Shown: positions 23,901 through 35,337 of the stretch, in pieces | Position numbering within the stretch: the first letter of the stretch is position 1 | How the letters are laid out: every line of letters begins with the position of its first letter | Origin: Liolophura sinensis | Taxonomy: Eukaryota; Mollusca; Polyplacophora; Chitonida; Chitonidae | Direction of reading: 5' to 3' | NCBI RefSeq assembly: GCF_032854445.1 | Contig: NC_088295.1 | Span: 82,938,644 to 83,002,643 of the forward strand | DNA: 64,000 bases | The notes under the pieces: model-generated | The model's database searches: none | The model's input: the letters and a program-made list of their open reading frames with translations, nothing else | What the model was told of the DNA's origin: nothing | Translations under genes and position numbers: made by a program

Positions 23901-24293
23901 ACGGGTACAGACAGCATGTACGCTGACGACGAAGACGACTCTTCTTCCGAAGTGCTCTTCTGTAAGACCTACACCGAGCCTGTGCGAGGCGCAGAGGTTT
24001 TGGTGAGCTGTACTGTCGTGAACAGTGCCCTGAAAGAGGGTAACAGCAGCAGTGATGAGTTCTGGGCGGAGAACTCCGCGGCTGAGGACGCTTACCAACA
24101 GGTCGAGTTCGCCGCGGCCGCAGTTAACCACCATTTTACCCACGCCAGGTCTCAGATGCAGGACATTCAGCATCATCTCCAAGCTCTGAAGTACCAGATG
24201 CGAGACATGGAAAAACAGGTGGTTAAGACAAATACACAACCCACAGATGAGTTTGCTTTCGACGGCCCGGAACGTCGCGCTGTAACAGACTAG
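20991..24293 (+). CDS. Large disordered protein with C-terminal coiled coil, 1100 aa, single coding exon; not recognised
   Basis: This long uninterrupted frame in AT-rich DNA is certainly coding. A strong acceptor (tttttgttgttgtag, ending at 20898) opens the exon; an in-frame TGA at 20961 bounds the frame. The first ATG (20991) has a poor context, with T at -3 and T at +4. Met64 (21180, caaaATGG) is far better and would give MGNQQGAESGKNQ, then a Lys-rich tract. The protein is rich in Ser, Thr, Lys, Asp and Glu. Visible parts are: three 26-residue repeats with core DTNIV (about residues 355-434); a short hydrophobic helix LVDTLLLLIKQTM near 670; a pair of LTPEDMVEIERLKQ / LTQKDLAEFDRLKK units (about 746-795); a PKA-type site RKRSL; an acidic DDEDDSSSE; and a C-terminal heptad-like segment (about 1035-1076). 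I know no named family; a scaffold or anchoring role is only a guess. Confidence 0.9.
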   Translation: MCASVSHGVTSVINGANGVNPINGEPPGTNVQTNLAEQGVSKTKPIVTKPQKPAASAVTQSAKMGNQQGAESGKNQHGSKKKEKKDTSQTSKSNSPTSEATSHKSKSPSVKKKSSPASPSKKVFKKKQPFVKQDPKEDVSKAKEALAADQQYTQDVFTDARETMNCTGQNDQEKSEKAIGDSSSDNISFESVSCGTPLRVATPRVQRAQAKVETTQLTPANPVDSVDELGKCIERAIMERFSDDPSIALEGGSQSEVTFGDGKDLPVEHENVSERHEEGGKTIAPQRSCKASNISNAPDSSPATLDVTKPREISKPIRKIKIEPVCVEQGVGEKSKSDATKDIERYVEITCKDESNTSVSHDTNIVTPTAVERVSMNKDISKASVSEDTNIVTPSAVEDVATDKNNSSACVSKDTNIVGSSTAERVGAEFVTKIAQSDTKYVDSENSMTKPVLDATRPSQPTEDIEMCSTNKAQSKGIFERDVEPEIYLKEITPSPVLMESLEGKETKVAESVKHNIDEVSVNSPEKGSQILRSAVDVTPSDVVSDTITTTDLNKPHLRGSEKSDTESSDVSPVTDISEDSQTPLFISEPDIIRADGDKITDTVHGNSESIGKESVVTEARAVSCSDKQEAVKPRSLPARRWPSADTSSAIEPSGRSMTLAEKRQHRLTDPLVDTLLLLIKQTMESDDIDSQISAKTTASKIVLSKTGNIPDVPKRPQVPSQGNPDEKRLCVTEDAKGGEDADKTLTPEDMVEIERLKQQAMAVEESEEIGGMNDDTLTQKDLAEFDRLKKEMSKDAKDSENFPLHVEDRFELSSGETTEDSVIEKPVQKAPDLETTKEEKVLESQAMPGATSFWEETQPEKVVNSPEIRIEPKSESPVVRKRSLTEEEIRREIRKFMIPEMKESLPNGGSMKQMLHDLHDITPTSEFYPSMDDRDSTDSPEPGNSSGVRSRTSITSSELDISEQRDDMSTGTDSMYADDEDDSSSEVLFCKTYTEPVRGAEVLVSCTVVNSALKEGNSSSDEFWAENSAAEDAYQQVEFAAAAVNHHFTHARSQMQDIQHHLQALKYQMRDMEKQVVKTNTQPTDEFAFDGPERRAVTD

Positions 24294-24559
24294 GGTGCCG
24301 AATATCTCAGCATCCGTTATGTCTACAGTAACAGTTTAAAGACTTCCTCATGTGGAACTATTGAGATGTTACCGCACAATAATATTTTTCATACCTCAAA
24401 AGACTTCGTTTGGAATGAAATTTTCCCCTGATTTTCAAAATGTGATTTACCTTTTTCTGGCTGTACAAATTTCAACTTTGAGAACTAATTTCCTCTGTAC
24501 CGATCTAAATGTATATTTTTGCATTTTCGAATGTTTCCAACGGGTTGTTTATGAAAGCC
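24294..24559. other. Probable 3' UTR of the 1100-codon gene
   Basis: Sequence directly after the TAG stop. No clear AATAAA within it; polyadenylation probably occurs further right. Confidence 0.4.
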
Positions 24560-24790
24560 GCTAAGGCCATTATCGCACCATCGTTCCAACGTTATGTCGC
24601 CGGACGATAGTACGAAACAATGGCATGACGGGAAGGCCCAATGGTTCGAAACAATTGTATAGACACGATTGCACGACGGCACGAAGCGATGATACAATAG
24701 TACGAAACAGTTGTCATCTTAGCTTCGACCCATACCCTCGTCGCTTCATACGTTTGTCTTTTGATAATGCGATGGTACGATGATACTTTG
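24560..24790. repeat. Degenerate short-motif repeat (CGATNGTACGAAACAAT type)
   Basis: Words such as cgatagtacgaaacaatgg, ggttcgaaacaattgt, acaatagtacgaaacagttg and gcgatggtacgatgatac recur about every 20-40 bp. The strikingly high CpG and palindromic TTCGAA/CGTACG content differs from the AT-rich flanks. No fixed period, so this is a decayed tandem array. Confidence 0.55.
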
Positions 24791-25554
24791 ATGTTCTAAA
24801 CCGGTTTCCATAAACTGTAATTATCATAAACAAATCCATTGTTACAGTTCGTGCAGAAGTGTCCTGTAGCTTTTTTTTTAGTTGCCTCAACAGAATTCTA
24901 CAGGAGAAAAGAGCAAATACTGGCTCTATGTCTCGTGAACAGCATTTGGGCTCTTAACTTCAAGGGTTTCTTTTTTCAGATTAAGTGTAATTCGCCATTC
25001 TAGACACAAGTCTTGTGACGATCGCTGCATTTATTCAGCGTGTAACATTTTAGAAATATAACTTTGAGATTTAGGCTGATTACAGGATCAAACGTATAAA
25101 TGTTTATTTGTTTCATTTTGGACGTTTTAAACAAGTTGACGATGTACTAAATATGGAAAGTTTGTTTGGCATGCTTCAAGCCTTTAGACCTACACACATT
25201 TGCTTAAACATGGCTTTCACTTCATATGCTGCCACATCCATAAAACTTCTAGCAAATTCTCAATCTACATAATTTTCTTATTAAAACAGAGACGTCGACA
25301 ACACCGCGCCAGTGCAATTAATTGAATCCATAAACAAGACATTAGGTGACATATTGATGAGACGTGCAGTCAGAATGGGCCACATAACATCCAACACCGT
25401 TCATCGCTATATACTCGTTTACCTTCTGTACATGAGTCAGGGTTTAGGTATTCAGGAGAACATAATGGCGCACACATATTCAATAATAAATAATGAACAA
25501 ACCTAATTCATTGTATGACTACTAAACAAAATTAAGCTTGATCTTTGGGTTGTA

Positions 25555-26382
25555 CTTTAAAGTGACATGGTCCTCCAAATATTGGGTATATTTGAGCTAT
25601 TACAGAGTGACATGAGTATCGCGTATTTTTCTCAAGAAATAAAAGACAAGCTTTTCGTCAATCCCCTTACCACCACCACCCCATGCTCAGCATTGTACGT
25701 TAAGTGAATGTTTAGAAATAACAAAAAAAATGAAAGTTGAAAACTCCATCAGAATATTTAAATGAGGCGCTGTCAGTTCAGTGGACAGCGCTCGGTAAAC
25801 TTTATATGTAAACAAACTTAGCTGATTACACGCGTGAAAGAATGACTTAAGGCTCGTGACATGATCGGCCAAAAATGGCCGTAAAAAGGAGCTCGACAGG
25901 TTGACAAGCAACTCTAGATTTGTAATTGGTGGTCAATTTGAACGGTGAACTCCACTTAAGAACGAAAAGGGTCTAACGAAGATGTCGTAAAACTACTGCT
26001 TGATTGGTGGATGCAGGGGGTGTTAAACTTCGAACAGACCAAAGTTTCTGACTTTTAAGTTTACTGACAAGATTATTCGTAACGCTTTCAATGAGTTCGT
26101 CGACTGATCGAAAGTCAGTATAGTATGGAACTTTTCGAACGCTGCGCATATGTGACGGGCCCTTCCGGTCGAATATTAATGAGGCAAAATGGCTTGCCCT
26201 CTTTGTGTTGAATTCGGATAACTGCAGGATTTCTCCGGGCTTGTGCAAGCTACATACTCAATAAATATTTTTTATTTTAACCTGAGTGATTTAGTTTTTG
26301 AACAAACTTTAAAACTTTGTTAAGACATTGCACTCAGAATTTGCGTAAAAATTCAAATTTTGCTCGACCATGTCACTTTAAG
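25555..26382. mobile_element. Non-autonomous DNA element, short inverted ends
   Basis: CTTTAAAGTGACATGGTC at 25555-25572 is inverted as GACCATGTCACTTTAAG at 26366-26382. The 828-bp interval has no transposase. An open frame on the - strand (25973-26248) has no recognised domain. The target duplication is not obvious. Confidence 0.6.
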
Positions 26383-27339
26383 GTTTATTAAAGCAATCTG
26401 TACGTTTACGAATGGTCTTGAAAGACAAACGGGTAATTTCGGCTTAACATCAAGATTCAGTACGTCTGAACCTTCTGCAGAGCTGCCCATATGTCGTGCT
26501 TGTGTCCCTTGTACCATCCAGTGTTAAAAGAAAAGTCATTCCCCGATCTAGTTCCAAATCTGCCTTAAGTCACACTTCACATGGAATCAATTCATGTCCT
26601 CTTCGTTCCATACCTCATGCAAACCTGACGCGTAATTAAGTTGTTTAGAATTACACTGTACGTGTTTACTGGGATCGTACGTAGAGTAGAGTGTATCCCA
26701 GAGCGTAATTGTATTAGTGACAGTGTTGAGCGAACGTTTCACCGTGCCTTTAGTGTGACTGTATCCTGTTAGAAATTGATATAGATTTGATACATTAATA
26801 TATTGATATGGATGGAATTAAAAACACTTTACTTCAACTCTTCCGCAGTTGTCTTCATAAATTAACCAGTAACCAAATACAGATGAAAACACTAACAGCT
26901 CATTTATGCGTGCATTTCGATTTAGACTCGTAAATTGCTAAGAAAAGTACTGATGAAAAAGACAGCCCTTATGAACCTTGTATAAAAGAGAGCATGGCTT
27001 CAATAGAAGGATAATATACCTTGCTCGTACATAGGCTTTTGGATCAATGTTGCTCCGAACTTCTGATCGTCTTATTGCCATCTCGGACATCTCCCAATAG
27101 AATTTGGTTTTGTTTCTTTGTTATTGGACTTTTCATATAATGCACATTGCGATGATGTCAAATATTTTGTTTTCACCCCTCTATGATATGGAAGGCTGGG
27201 AAATGATGCGATAGAATCCGTGTGCACCGGAGTTAGCCGGCATGTGGTAGCATTACTATCCCGTTCCAGAATGATGCGACAATTATGTGTGTTCTGGTAC
27301 GCGCGATGAAATTGTGATGGAATTTATTTTTGAGTTTGA
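26383..27339. other. Intergenic, no supported gene
   Basis: AT-rich sequence without recognisable coding or repeated structure. Confidence 0.35.
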
Positions 27340-27455
27340 TTCATGTTTTACGCTGTATCCAGCAAGGCTTCACTTATACGACGGCGGACAACCTTATGGT
27401 TGGAGGGAACCGGGCAGAGCCCGGTCGAAACCGCAGGTTGCTCGTTTCAGATGTG
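27340..27455 (-). mobile_element. SINE fragment
   Basis: Reverse-oriented body of the same family as 29066-29332: cttcacttatacgacggcgg, ttatggttggagggaaccgg and gcagagcccgg, ending at ccgcaggttgctcg. Both the tail and the tRNA head are lost or unrecognisable. Confidence 0.75.
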
Positions 27456-29065
27456 GGGAACCATTTCCCGGTTTCACTATGTGTGTCATTGTACAAGGGG
27501 AAATAGTTTGGTCTTTTAATTAGGACTTCGGCCATCATTTCAGCAATCTGGCGACGGTGTCTAAATTTGGCGACGGTGCCGTACCTAATACCGATACATT
27601 TATCGTGCTGCTATACAGAAATGCCTTGTCGAAGACACCAGACACGATGCGCCATCCAGTTACAGTATACTTCTGTAGATCGACCAGAACAATCCAGTTT
27701 TCCCCTTACTGAGCACCAAGTACCAAGATGCGAATATGGTCAGTCTGGGGACTTAACCCTGGGTCCTTGCTACTCGGAGGTCAAGGAGGAATAGTGTGAT
27801 AGGGTACCGGTAAGGCGTCGTGCCTCCGTGAATTTATGTTTACCGCACAAGAGTTGTCTACCGCTCGTGACACCAACCGGGAGTATAGTGGATACAGAGA
27901 AATCTTGACATTTTCCTGCGTAAGGCCAGGACTGAAGCAACACCATATTTGTCAGACCTATTGAAAAAAGCAGTTTCTTGAGAATTTGTCGTCTTGAGAA
28001 TTTATCGTTCAATGAAGGGTATTATGAATGGCTGATATATATCATGTCGCACTTTCAAACAGATATGAGTAAATGAATAGATGAGCTATCTCGTCAGACG
28101 ATTATACTGTTCTGTCTCAAGCATAAGCCCTTCTTGGGGCACTATAGCTCATACGCAGGAATTATAAAGACTGGATTAGGGCGTTAAACCAGTCGTATTT
28201 ATTTCTTGCCCTTCTCCACACTCCTGCCATGTTTTTGGAATAAACGTTCAAAAAACTGACGATGGTCGAGGTTAATCATACAGTCATTTGGATTTGTGCG
28301 AGTTACTTTCTTTAGTTCAAAAAAAGTGTGATAGCTGTGATAGCCACTGCATTGGTCAACTACTGCATGTTTGTGATGCATTAATAATATAGATATTGTT
28401 GCAGTTCTGTGTGAACGCCTTGGAGTCCTCCTGAATGACATAACACATAGCTTGGAGGTATCGGATGGACCAACAACGTGTGATTTGCCTGCAGTAGTTA
28501 TCGCCCCTGTATGAAATCAGTCCGATAGAACGACTGTAATATCAGGGTAGCGATCTCATTCGAGGTTTATCTGAGGCGTTGACGCAACTATATATTCCTC
28601 TTATTTACTAAGACAGACTTTACAGGGTCAATGTTTATTCTGCCTGTTCTAATTCATTCTGAAATTGTATGGTGATGGCTTATAGCCTTGTGGCCGTGAC
28701 AGTCGTATTTCTAATCGAGTTCCTTTGTGATTCACAGCCGTCGTAGCATCCTTCTCCCTCCAAGTTAGGCAATAATTGATGTCGCATGGATGTAAGAAAT
28801 GCAGCTAAACACACAAACACTAAAGTCCCAAAACATGTTTCACTGGATATGAATGCTGTGATCTTTTCTTTGCTTTCTGGACCAATAATTCATATTTTTA
28901 AGCTGCCTGGTGGATACGTTATTGTGCAGTGGATGAACGATGGCTAGTTAATTTGATGGTTGATTGGTTTGTTGACTGTTTTCCTGGCTCCTGGACTGAT
29001 TGCAACATTGGCTGATTTGTTTAGCTATAGGCGCACTTTGGCCTGGACACATATGAGCCCCAGAT
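27456..29065. other. Intergenic, no supported gene
   Basis: Open frames of up to 80 codons on both strands have no family signature or convincing splice context. Confidence 0.35.
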
Positions 29066-29332
29066 GCCTCTGTGGCTCAGTTGTTAACGGGTTAGCGCGC
29101 TAGCGCAGGGTAATGACCCAGGACTCAATGCGGTAGCTGTGAGTTCAAGTTCAGCTAATGTCGGCTTCCTCGCGGGCCATAAGTGGGAAGGTCTGCAAAC
29201 AACCTGCGGATGATCGTGGGTTTTCCCGGGGCTTGACGTGGTTTCCTCCAACCATAATGCTGGCCGCCATTGTATAAATGAAATATTCTTGAGTACGGCG
29301 TAATACACCAATCAAATAAATACATAAATAAA
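29066..29332 (+). mobile_element. tRNA-derived SINE, near full length
   Basis: The tRNA-like head starts GCCTCTGTGGCTCAGTTG (A-box region) with a B-box-like GTGAGTTCAAGTTC at about 29139. The body includes tgggaaggtctgcaaacaac, ggatgatcgtgggttttccc, ccataatgctggccgccat and gaaatattcttgagtacggc. It ends with aatcaaataaatacataaat. It is the reference copy in this window; fragments lie at 11786, 15548, 27340, 41806, 44441 and 50577. A small head insertion (gttaacgggttagc) and other changes suggest it is old. Confidence 0.88.
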
Positions 29333-32013
29333 CATATCAGGCCCTTAATTATGTAGTCTTTCTGTGGCTTGTTTTACTGTTCCCTAGTTTGCATATTCTG
29401 ATGTTTAAGTTTCGTTCTTCATTTTTTTACTGTACCTTAATACTCAAACGATTTTCAGTTGCTCACCTTACCCCACATCACACAGGCAAGCATGTCAGCT
29501 TGGAGGTTTGTCAGAGAATTGTGGATGAAGCGGGCTGGCTGAGTGACTTGTATGGTATAACCAAGGAGCGTTGATGGGCGTTAGATGGGCTCTCCTGGGA
29601 CCTCCATCTGACAGCTCTACAAATTAACCCTTATGTTCCATACATAGACTGGGTCAGTCCGTCCGCCATGGAACCTGCTTGATGGAGAAATCCGTGTGAC
29701 GTCAACGATGAATAAAACAGCTTCCGTTTCAAGAGTTGACAGTGAGAATTACCGGCTGGCTGTGGACGCTGATGTTTTATCGCTGGTTTAAGCTACCTAA
29801 TCCATCAGTCCTAGCCCCGGGACTTGCTACCCCCTCAACGTTGATTACACGCTGCATTTAGCTATTCCAGTCTCTGCTCGCCCTCACTACACACGAGTTT
29901 GTAAAACCCGCCTTCACCCGCGCAAAATATATACCGGGCAGACATATAGCCACGGGAACGGAAACTTTGTATTCCTCATCCGCCCTCAGCGCAGTTTAGC
30001 TATACTGGCCCCATATCCAGATTCTGTTGTTTGCTCTTTGCTTCTCCAAAACACCAGGTTGTCTTTGATCACTGATGTATTTTTCCTCCAGACATAGTTT
30101 CAAGTCATCCATCAGGTGTTGACACATTATGTAGCCTGCAATTGTTCACTTTGTTTTGACCCTCGATCGTTGCACGATAGAAAACTCAAGTCCAGTACCT
30201 CATTCCTTTACACGCCCCTTAAACCTCTGATCTTTTTTTCATCACTCTTGTTTCTAAAAGAGCTTCAAAAAGGTAATGTGTGTTGCGAGGCCGGGGACAT
30301 TTTTTTATCCTTCTCTGTACCATGCTTATTAGTACTGAATGAATGTTTTCAGACACCAGGGGTATTCTACGTGTAGACTTGCTCGACAATATGACACGCA
30401 GGGTGAGATTCCAAATCAATTTTCAATCATCAGTATCGATCATAAAGATTAGCTTTAGTATAAACAGCTTAAACTTACCTTGCGCTCGGGTGGGGCAAGG
30501 CATCTCATTCAACATATTGTCTTGTTGACCAAAATTGATAACAAAAGCATGTCTCGATCTATACCATAGGGTCACAAATGCACACGCTGTCAGGATTTGA
30601 CGTCATGTTGACGCCTACAGAGAATATTTGGACTTAACTTATAAAGTGATATAGTGCATATAAGATGAAAAAGGAACCGAATATTTACTATGTCAAACAA
30701 ACGTCAACTGCTGTTTTAGTTGTGTTCATTTTTCCCCCAAAAATATGCTTTTTTTACAAGTTTTTGAGAACTTGGCCATACAAGAACTTAGTGTGAATGG
30801 ATATTTCCTAAACCCAGTGTGATGAAGCAAGTATTACTAAACTCAGCTGTGCAGTGGATTCACTTTCCTGCGAAAAAACATTTATAACTCGCTGTTTTGC
30901 ATTAGTTTCACAGATAAAATCTTTTTAGGTTAGTTTTTATTTAGTCGATCATAATTTAAAGTAAATCATGTTTAAGATTTTTTGTTTGTTTTGTTCACAA
31001 TCACTCACGCGGATATATTTAAGTCCTGGAAAAACCAACCTCCGAATTCGAGCTGAGAGATCATTATGAAACAAGGTTATTATTAAATGTTATAAATATG
31101 GAATAACCTGAGGAAGCCACAAACTGATATAATGGGTATTTTAGGTGATCGTACTCTCTATACGTTTCATGCATGCGATCAAGCCTGCGCTAATTCGACG
31201 TACACACCATGATCTGTACGGTGTCCCTGCCATCGCTTTGTTGTCACAGGTTTGTGTGTGGCCATCGTTGTGTGGATATGAGCCATTCCCGATGCTCACC
31301 CGATAACAGCTCTAATTTTACTAATGGCCAGCCAAACGCAGTTTTAATTATTGCCCGTCGGGTTAGACATTGACATGAAAAGATGATGTCTATTTGTGGA
31401 AAACAATCGGTTAAATGACACTCAACTGAAACATTCTCGTTTCTAGGTGACGCCGAAAAGATCATGTCAACAGCTTTCTCGGGCGATGAGCATTGTTTAC
31501 TGAAATTCAGCCGATTGTCCTAAACAATTGCTATTGTTAGGTTGTTGTTGTTGTCGTCAACGGTTGCTGTTGTCATTAACGGTTTCTTTTCACTTGCCAG
31601 CCGGAAGTGTAAATGTGTGTATGAATGACACATCTCACAAATGTATGCTTAATCCAAAAATGTAGTTTAGAGTTTTAACTTTAAACAACTTTAAACAATA
31701 GAAAACAACTGACTTTTACTTTCCAATACCCCAACGGTTAGGAGACTGAGCTAGGCGCTGGAATGTAAAGTCATCGTGTTATTTGTGCCTACGTCATCTT
31801 GGCACATTCTGTAATGGCAGAATCTGTAGCAATCGCAAATGATATGAAAAGGAAAAAGAAAACGGCTTCGTTTAATAGAGGTTGAAAAAATGGTAATCCT
31901 CTAGTGACAAAAACACGGGCTAAGGGACAACCCTAAGAGTGAGGGAATGCATAAGAATAGTATTGCTGAATTTAACACACCTATAAGCCTAAGTGTTGTT
32001 TTGTCGTTTTTAC
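29333..32013. other. Intergenic, no supported gene
   Basis: No domain-bearing frame. The - frame at 31244-31465 is open for 73 codons but unrecognised. Confidence 0.35.
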
Positions 32014-32981
32014 GTCGTTACGGTATCCATAAGAGTCGTCACGGTAACACATGCCATTCTGGCTGTAGTGCGTATCCAATTATTACATGCCATAAGAGTT
32101 TTGCATGTTTACTTCTCGTGGTCAAGAAAAGACGTTATACCTAGCGACAGCAATATATACGCCTACACACATTTACACATGTTGCTTTGTTTTTGGTAAC
32201 CTGGCAGTTATATTAACAGTTCTGGGAAATATCGAAGTGTTGACATTTCTGACATTTTTTTTTTTTGGCGTCTTACTCTGGAGAACATGTTGTAGAGGCA
32301 TGTCGTGGTTCACTCCATACCTTGTCATACGATCAGAAACTAGATGGAAATTGGCCAAAATTTCTGCAAAATACTCGCATTTTGTTGTACTGAATCGTCC
32401 ACATGTATGCTATACAGCGTCTCCTTGGACTGAGAAGCCTCTTAAAAATCGTATTGATGTCATATTTTAATTTAAATAAGATGTGGGTTGTTTACTGAGG
32501 TTGATGTGAATTTAATCTGAATTTACAGCCCAAGTGAATTAAAAAAGTATGCTGGTTACAAACCCACGACTATCATTATATTGAATTTTAACATGTAGCG
32601 CGAGTGCTATAATATATATCGGCGTGAAAGGAACAGTTCGATAAAGTGAGGATATCATATCAAGTGCAGAGGCTAGAAGGCATATACAACTCAGGCTGTG
32701 AGCATTTAGGCCTCTAATAGACATATACCATTGACGGTTGGACGATGAGTTTATAGGGGCACTTATTTTCATTTCAACAGATAAAAATAACTGCCCTCCA
32801 CTGATCCTGTGTTATAAAGAAAGTAGAATGCTACCCTAAACAGGTAGCTATCAGCATTCAGCAATTACAGTGTTTTCCTGTCATTGAAAATGGCGATAGC
32901 CCGTGAAAAATTCTGTGATAGTTGTGGCTGTATATAGAGCTACATGTAGCCGTACTTGATAACTGATTCTGAACGACTTAC
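32014..32981 (+). repeat. Dispersed direct repeat, copy 1 (about 1 kb)
   Basis: Collinear with 37676-38718 through shared blocks such as catgccattctggctgtagt, gttatattaacagttctggg, tggaaattggccaaaatttc and tcatacgatcagaaa; near the right end both have cctgtcattgaaaatgg or close variants. The open frame at 32105-32470 is not preserved in the other copy, so it is unlikely to be a gene. The copies differ by substitutions and small indels. No terminal repeats were recognised, so it is either an unclassified interspersed repeat or a segmental duplication. Confidence 0.85.
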
Positions 32982-35337
32982 ATTATCTGTCCCCATTATG
33001 ACGTCACTGGGCGAAAGTCATATATGCGTGTTGATGAGGTTTGTGAGCATCAAAAACTTCTCAGGAAATATAAAAACTTGAACAACATACTTTTATCTTA
33101 TGGACAGTAGATATATTCACTTCTGAGCTTGGAAAGCCTAAGAAAATTCACTGATGAAGATATTGAAAGGAAAGAGCAAAAAATAGAAGGCACTATATAT
33201 ACCCTTGGGACGATTTACTGAATCTTGAATGAAGTGTTTAATGTTCATGGATCCACAGAACGATGGCAAGTTTAGAGGGTGAGATGATGATGATGAGCAT
33301 GGAGCCGAAATCAGACCATGACAAGACTGGATTGCATGTTGGATGCACAGACATATCTGATTAACATTGACAAATACATGTCCGATGGCAAGTCATTTTG
33401 AATTAGAACATGTACTACATTCATTCAGCATCTCTCCAGACTGGCGACGTAAAGCTCCAGTATTCCTCTATTTGTTCAGTTGGAGGGAATATTTGTCGTA
33501 TTGTTCTAGTGGTCGCGTGCACGAGGTATCTCAGGTTACAACAAATTGGTACAATTGCATTAGGCTCTCCACACACGGGGGATTAAACAGACGGACGTGA
33601 TGTGGCGGTTAAACGCGCAACTCTACCAAAGGTCATTCAGATAGCATATGTCACTGTCACTACATCCAATACTTCTGATGACTGTTTATTTGTCAAAAAT
33701 TAATTGCTCTGCCTACGCGATATTGTCGGTATATGCCGTAGGTTGTGCCTTTCTGGTTCTAGGCTGGATACCATTCCCAGATATACATGAGTTGCGATTC
33801 TGTTCACCATCCTTACTGGTTGTGTCATATCTGATGACCTTAAAGCCAAAAGTAGACCACTAACTATCCTTTGGGCTCGTTTCATGGGAATTGTTATAAA
33901 CCATTTCACAAAATTACGTAACATTTACCAAGTGACGAAAGGCAATGAAACAACATATGCAAATAGTAGTTGAATAAAGTCATGTTACCTGAGAACACAT
34001 GGCAAACGGTGAACAGCTCAAATGTAAGACAGTAAGAATTTCTGCACACATATACATGAGGCGCAATGTACATGCAGGTACAAGCCGTAATATAAGTAAT
34101 GTAACTGGCAGGCAGGCAGAAACCTTGGGGTACTTTGCCGAACCTAAACGAAATATACCGAACACACACGAGTCCGCATCATGGCCGGAAGGGGATTACC
34201 CGCTACTGTCTTTTCCGACAAAGAGCTGTCTAGACGAGCTTGTTATTAGCCCTCGCATGACCTTATACCTAAGTCTTTTCGCGTCTGGAACAGGTTCATC
34301 AATGAGGACAATTTCTGTACCATAACAGATTCCACAGCATGTTCAGCTTCAGCGTTGACTTTCTTTCGAGGAATTTGGTTTCTGGGCAAGTGGAAATTTC
34401 AAGATACAAGATTCCAAATTACAAAGATTTTACTGTAAAAGTCAGACCACGGTTCCCATTTCCTCCGCGTTATATACCGACATTCTTTCCCGTCCCCCGG
34501 GGCTTAAGGCAGTTACAATCATAAAGAGTACACACTTTTCTGATGACTATTTTTACGAATGAATGGGTTTCCACAAATCCCACTCCGACCATTCCTTTGT
34601 GAGGATAATTCACGAATTTCAGCAAATGAAACAGAAACTACAACAATTAAATTCATAAATGCCGATGGCATATTAGTAATTCAGGCGGTTCTGAAGGATA
34701 CTAAAATTTAATAGTCAAAAAAAAGAGCAATACATACGGCAAAAATATCCTGACACATTGTTTGTACAGATTATTACTGAATTAAATGCAATCAAGCGTA
34801 CGTATTCTATGATGTTCAGTATATTTATGTGTTAATAAACTTCTTGTACTGCACTGCGAGGCACATAAAATAGTCACTGTAACGCCATTGTACTTAACAC
34901 CATCTGAGTGATGTGTAATGTCGACTCTAGGATTCACATTTGTGAACGAGTTCATCTTAAAAAGATGGCTTTAACTTTTGGCTTTAACGTTACCGATTTG
35001 TTTAGCTTTCCCTTACTAGAGTAACAACCCAGAAAAACGTCTAAGGTGGAAACAACATGAAAATTGCATAATATTTAGATGAAAGACTGCCAAAAGTTAG
35101 TTGTATGTGTGGTCTTAAATATTTTTTCGATTTTTCTTTAAGGAGAAAAAGACACTTGAAAATATTTTAGTATGGTGGGGATTTGGGACCACCTTTGGTA
35201 TATATTGTCTTCGTGCAATAGTGTTATAAATGAGGATGTAACATATGTTTAATAAATATATTTGATCTCTGGTCTTTGCAGCTATCAAAAATGTCCAATC
35301 TAAATTTTCATCATATTTATACTTTTAATACTTTCAG
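32982..35337. other. Intergenic, no supported gene
   Basis: Open frames at 33367-33600, 33906-34169 and 33999-34325 overlap on opposite strands and carry no motif. No repeats of note. Confidence 0.35.

Noticed and set aside
21215-24239. Antisense open frames of 60-179 codons across the 1100-codon gene
   Set aside because: Shadows of a Ser/Thr/Lys-rich coding strand; no independent motif.
31244-31465. 73-codon - strand frame
   Set aside because: No domain, no conserved splice context, length within chance expectation.
32105-32470. 121-codon frame with hydrophobic stretch
   Set aside because: Lies in the dispersed repeat and is not maintained in the second copy.
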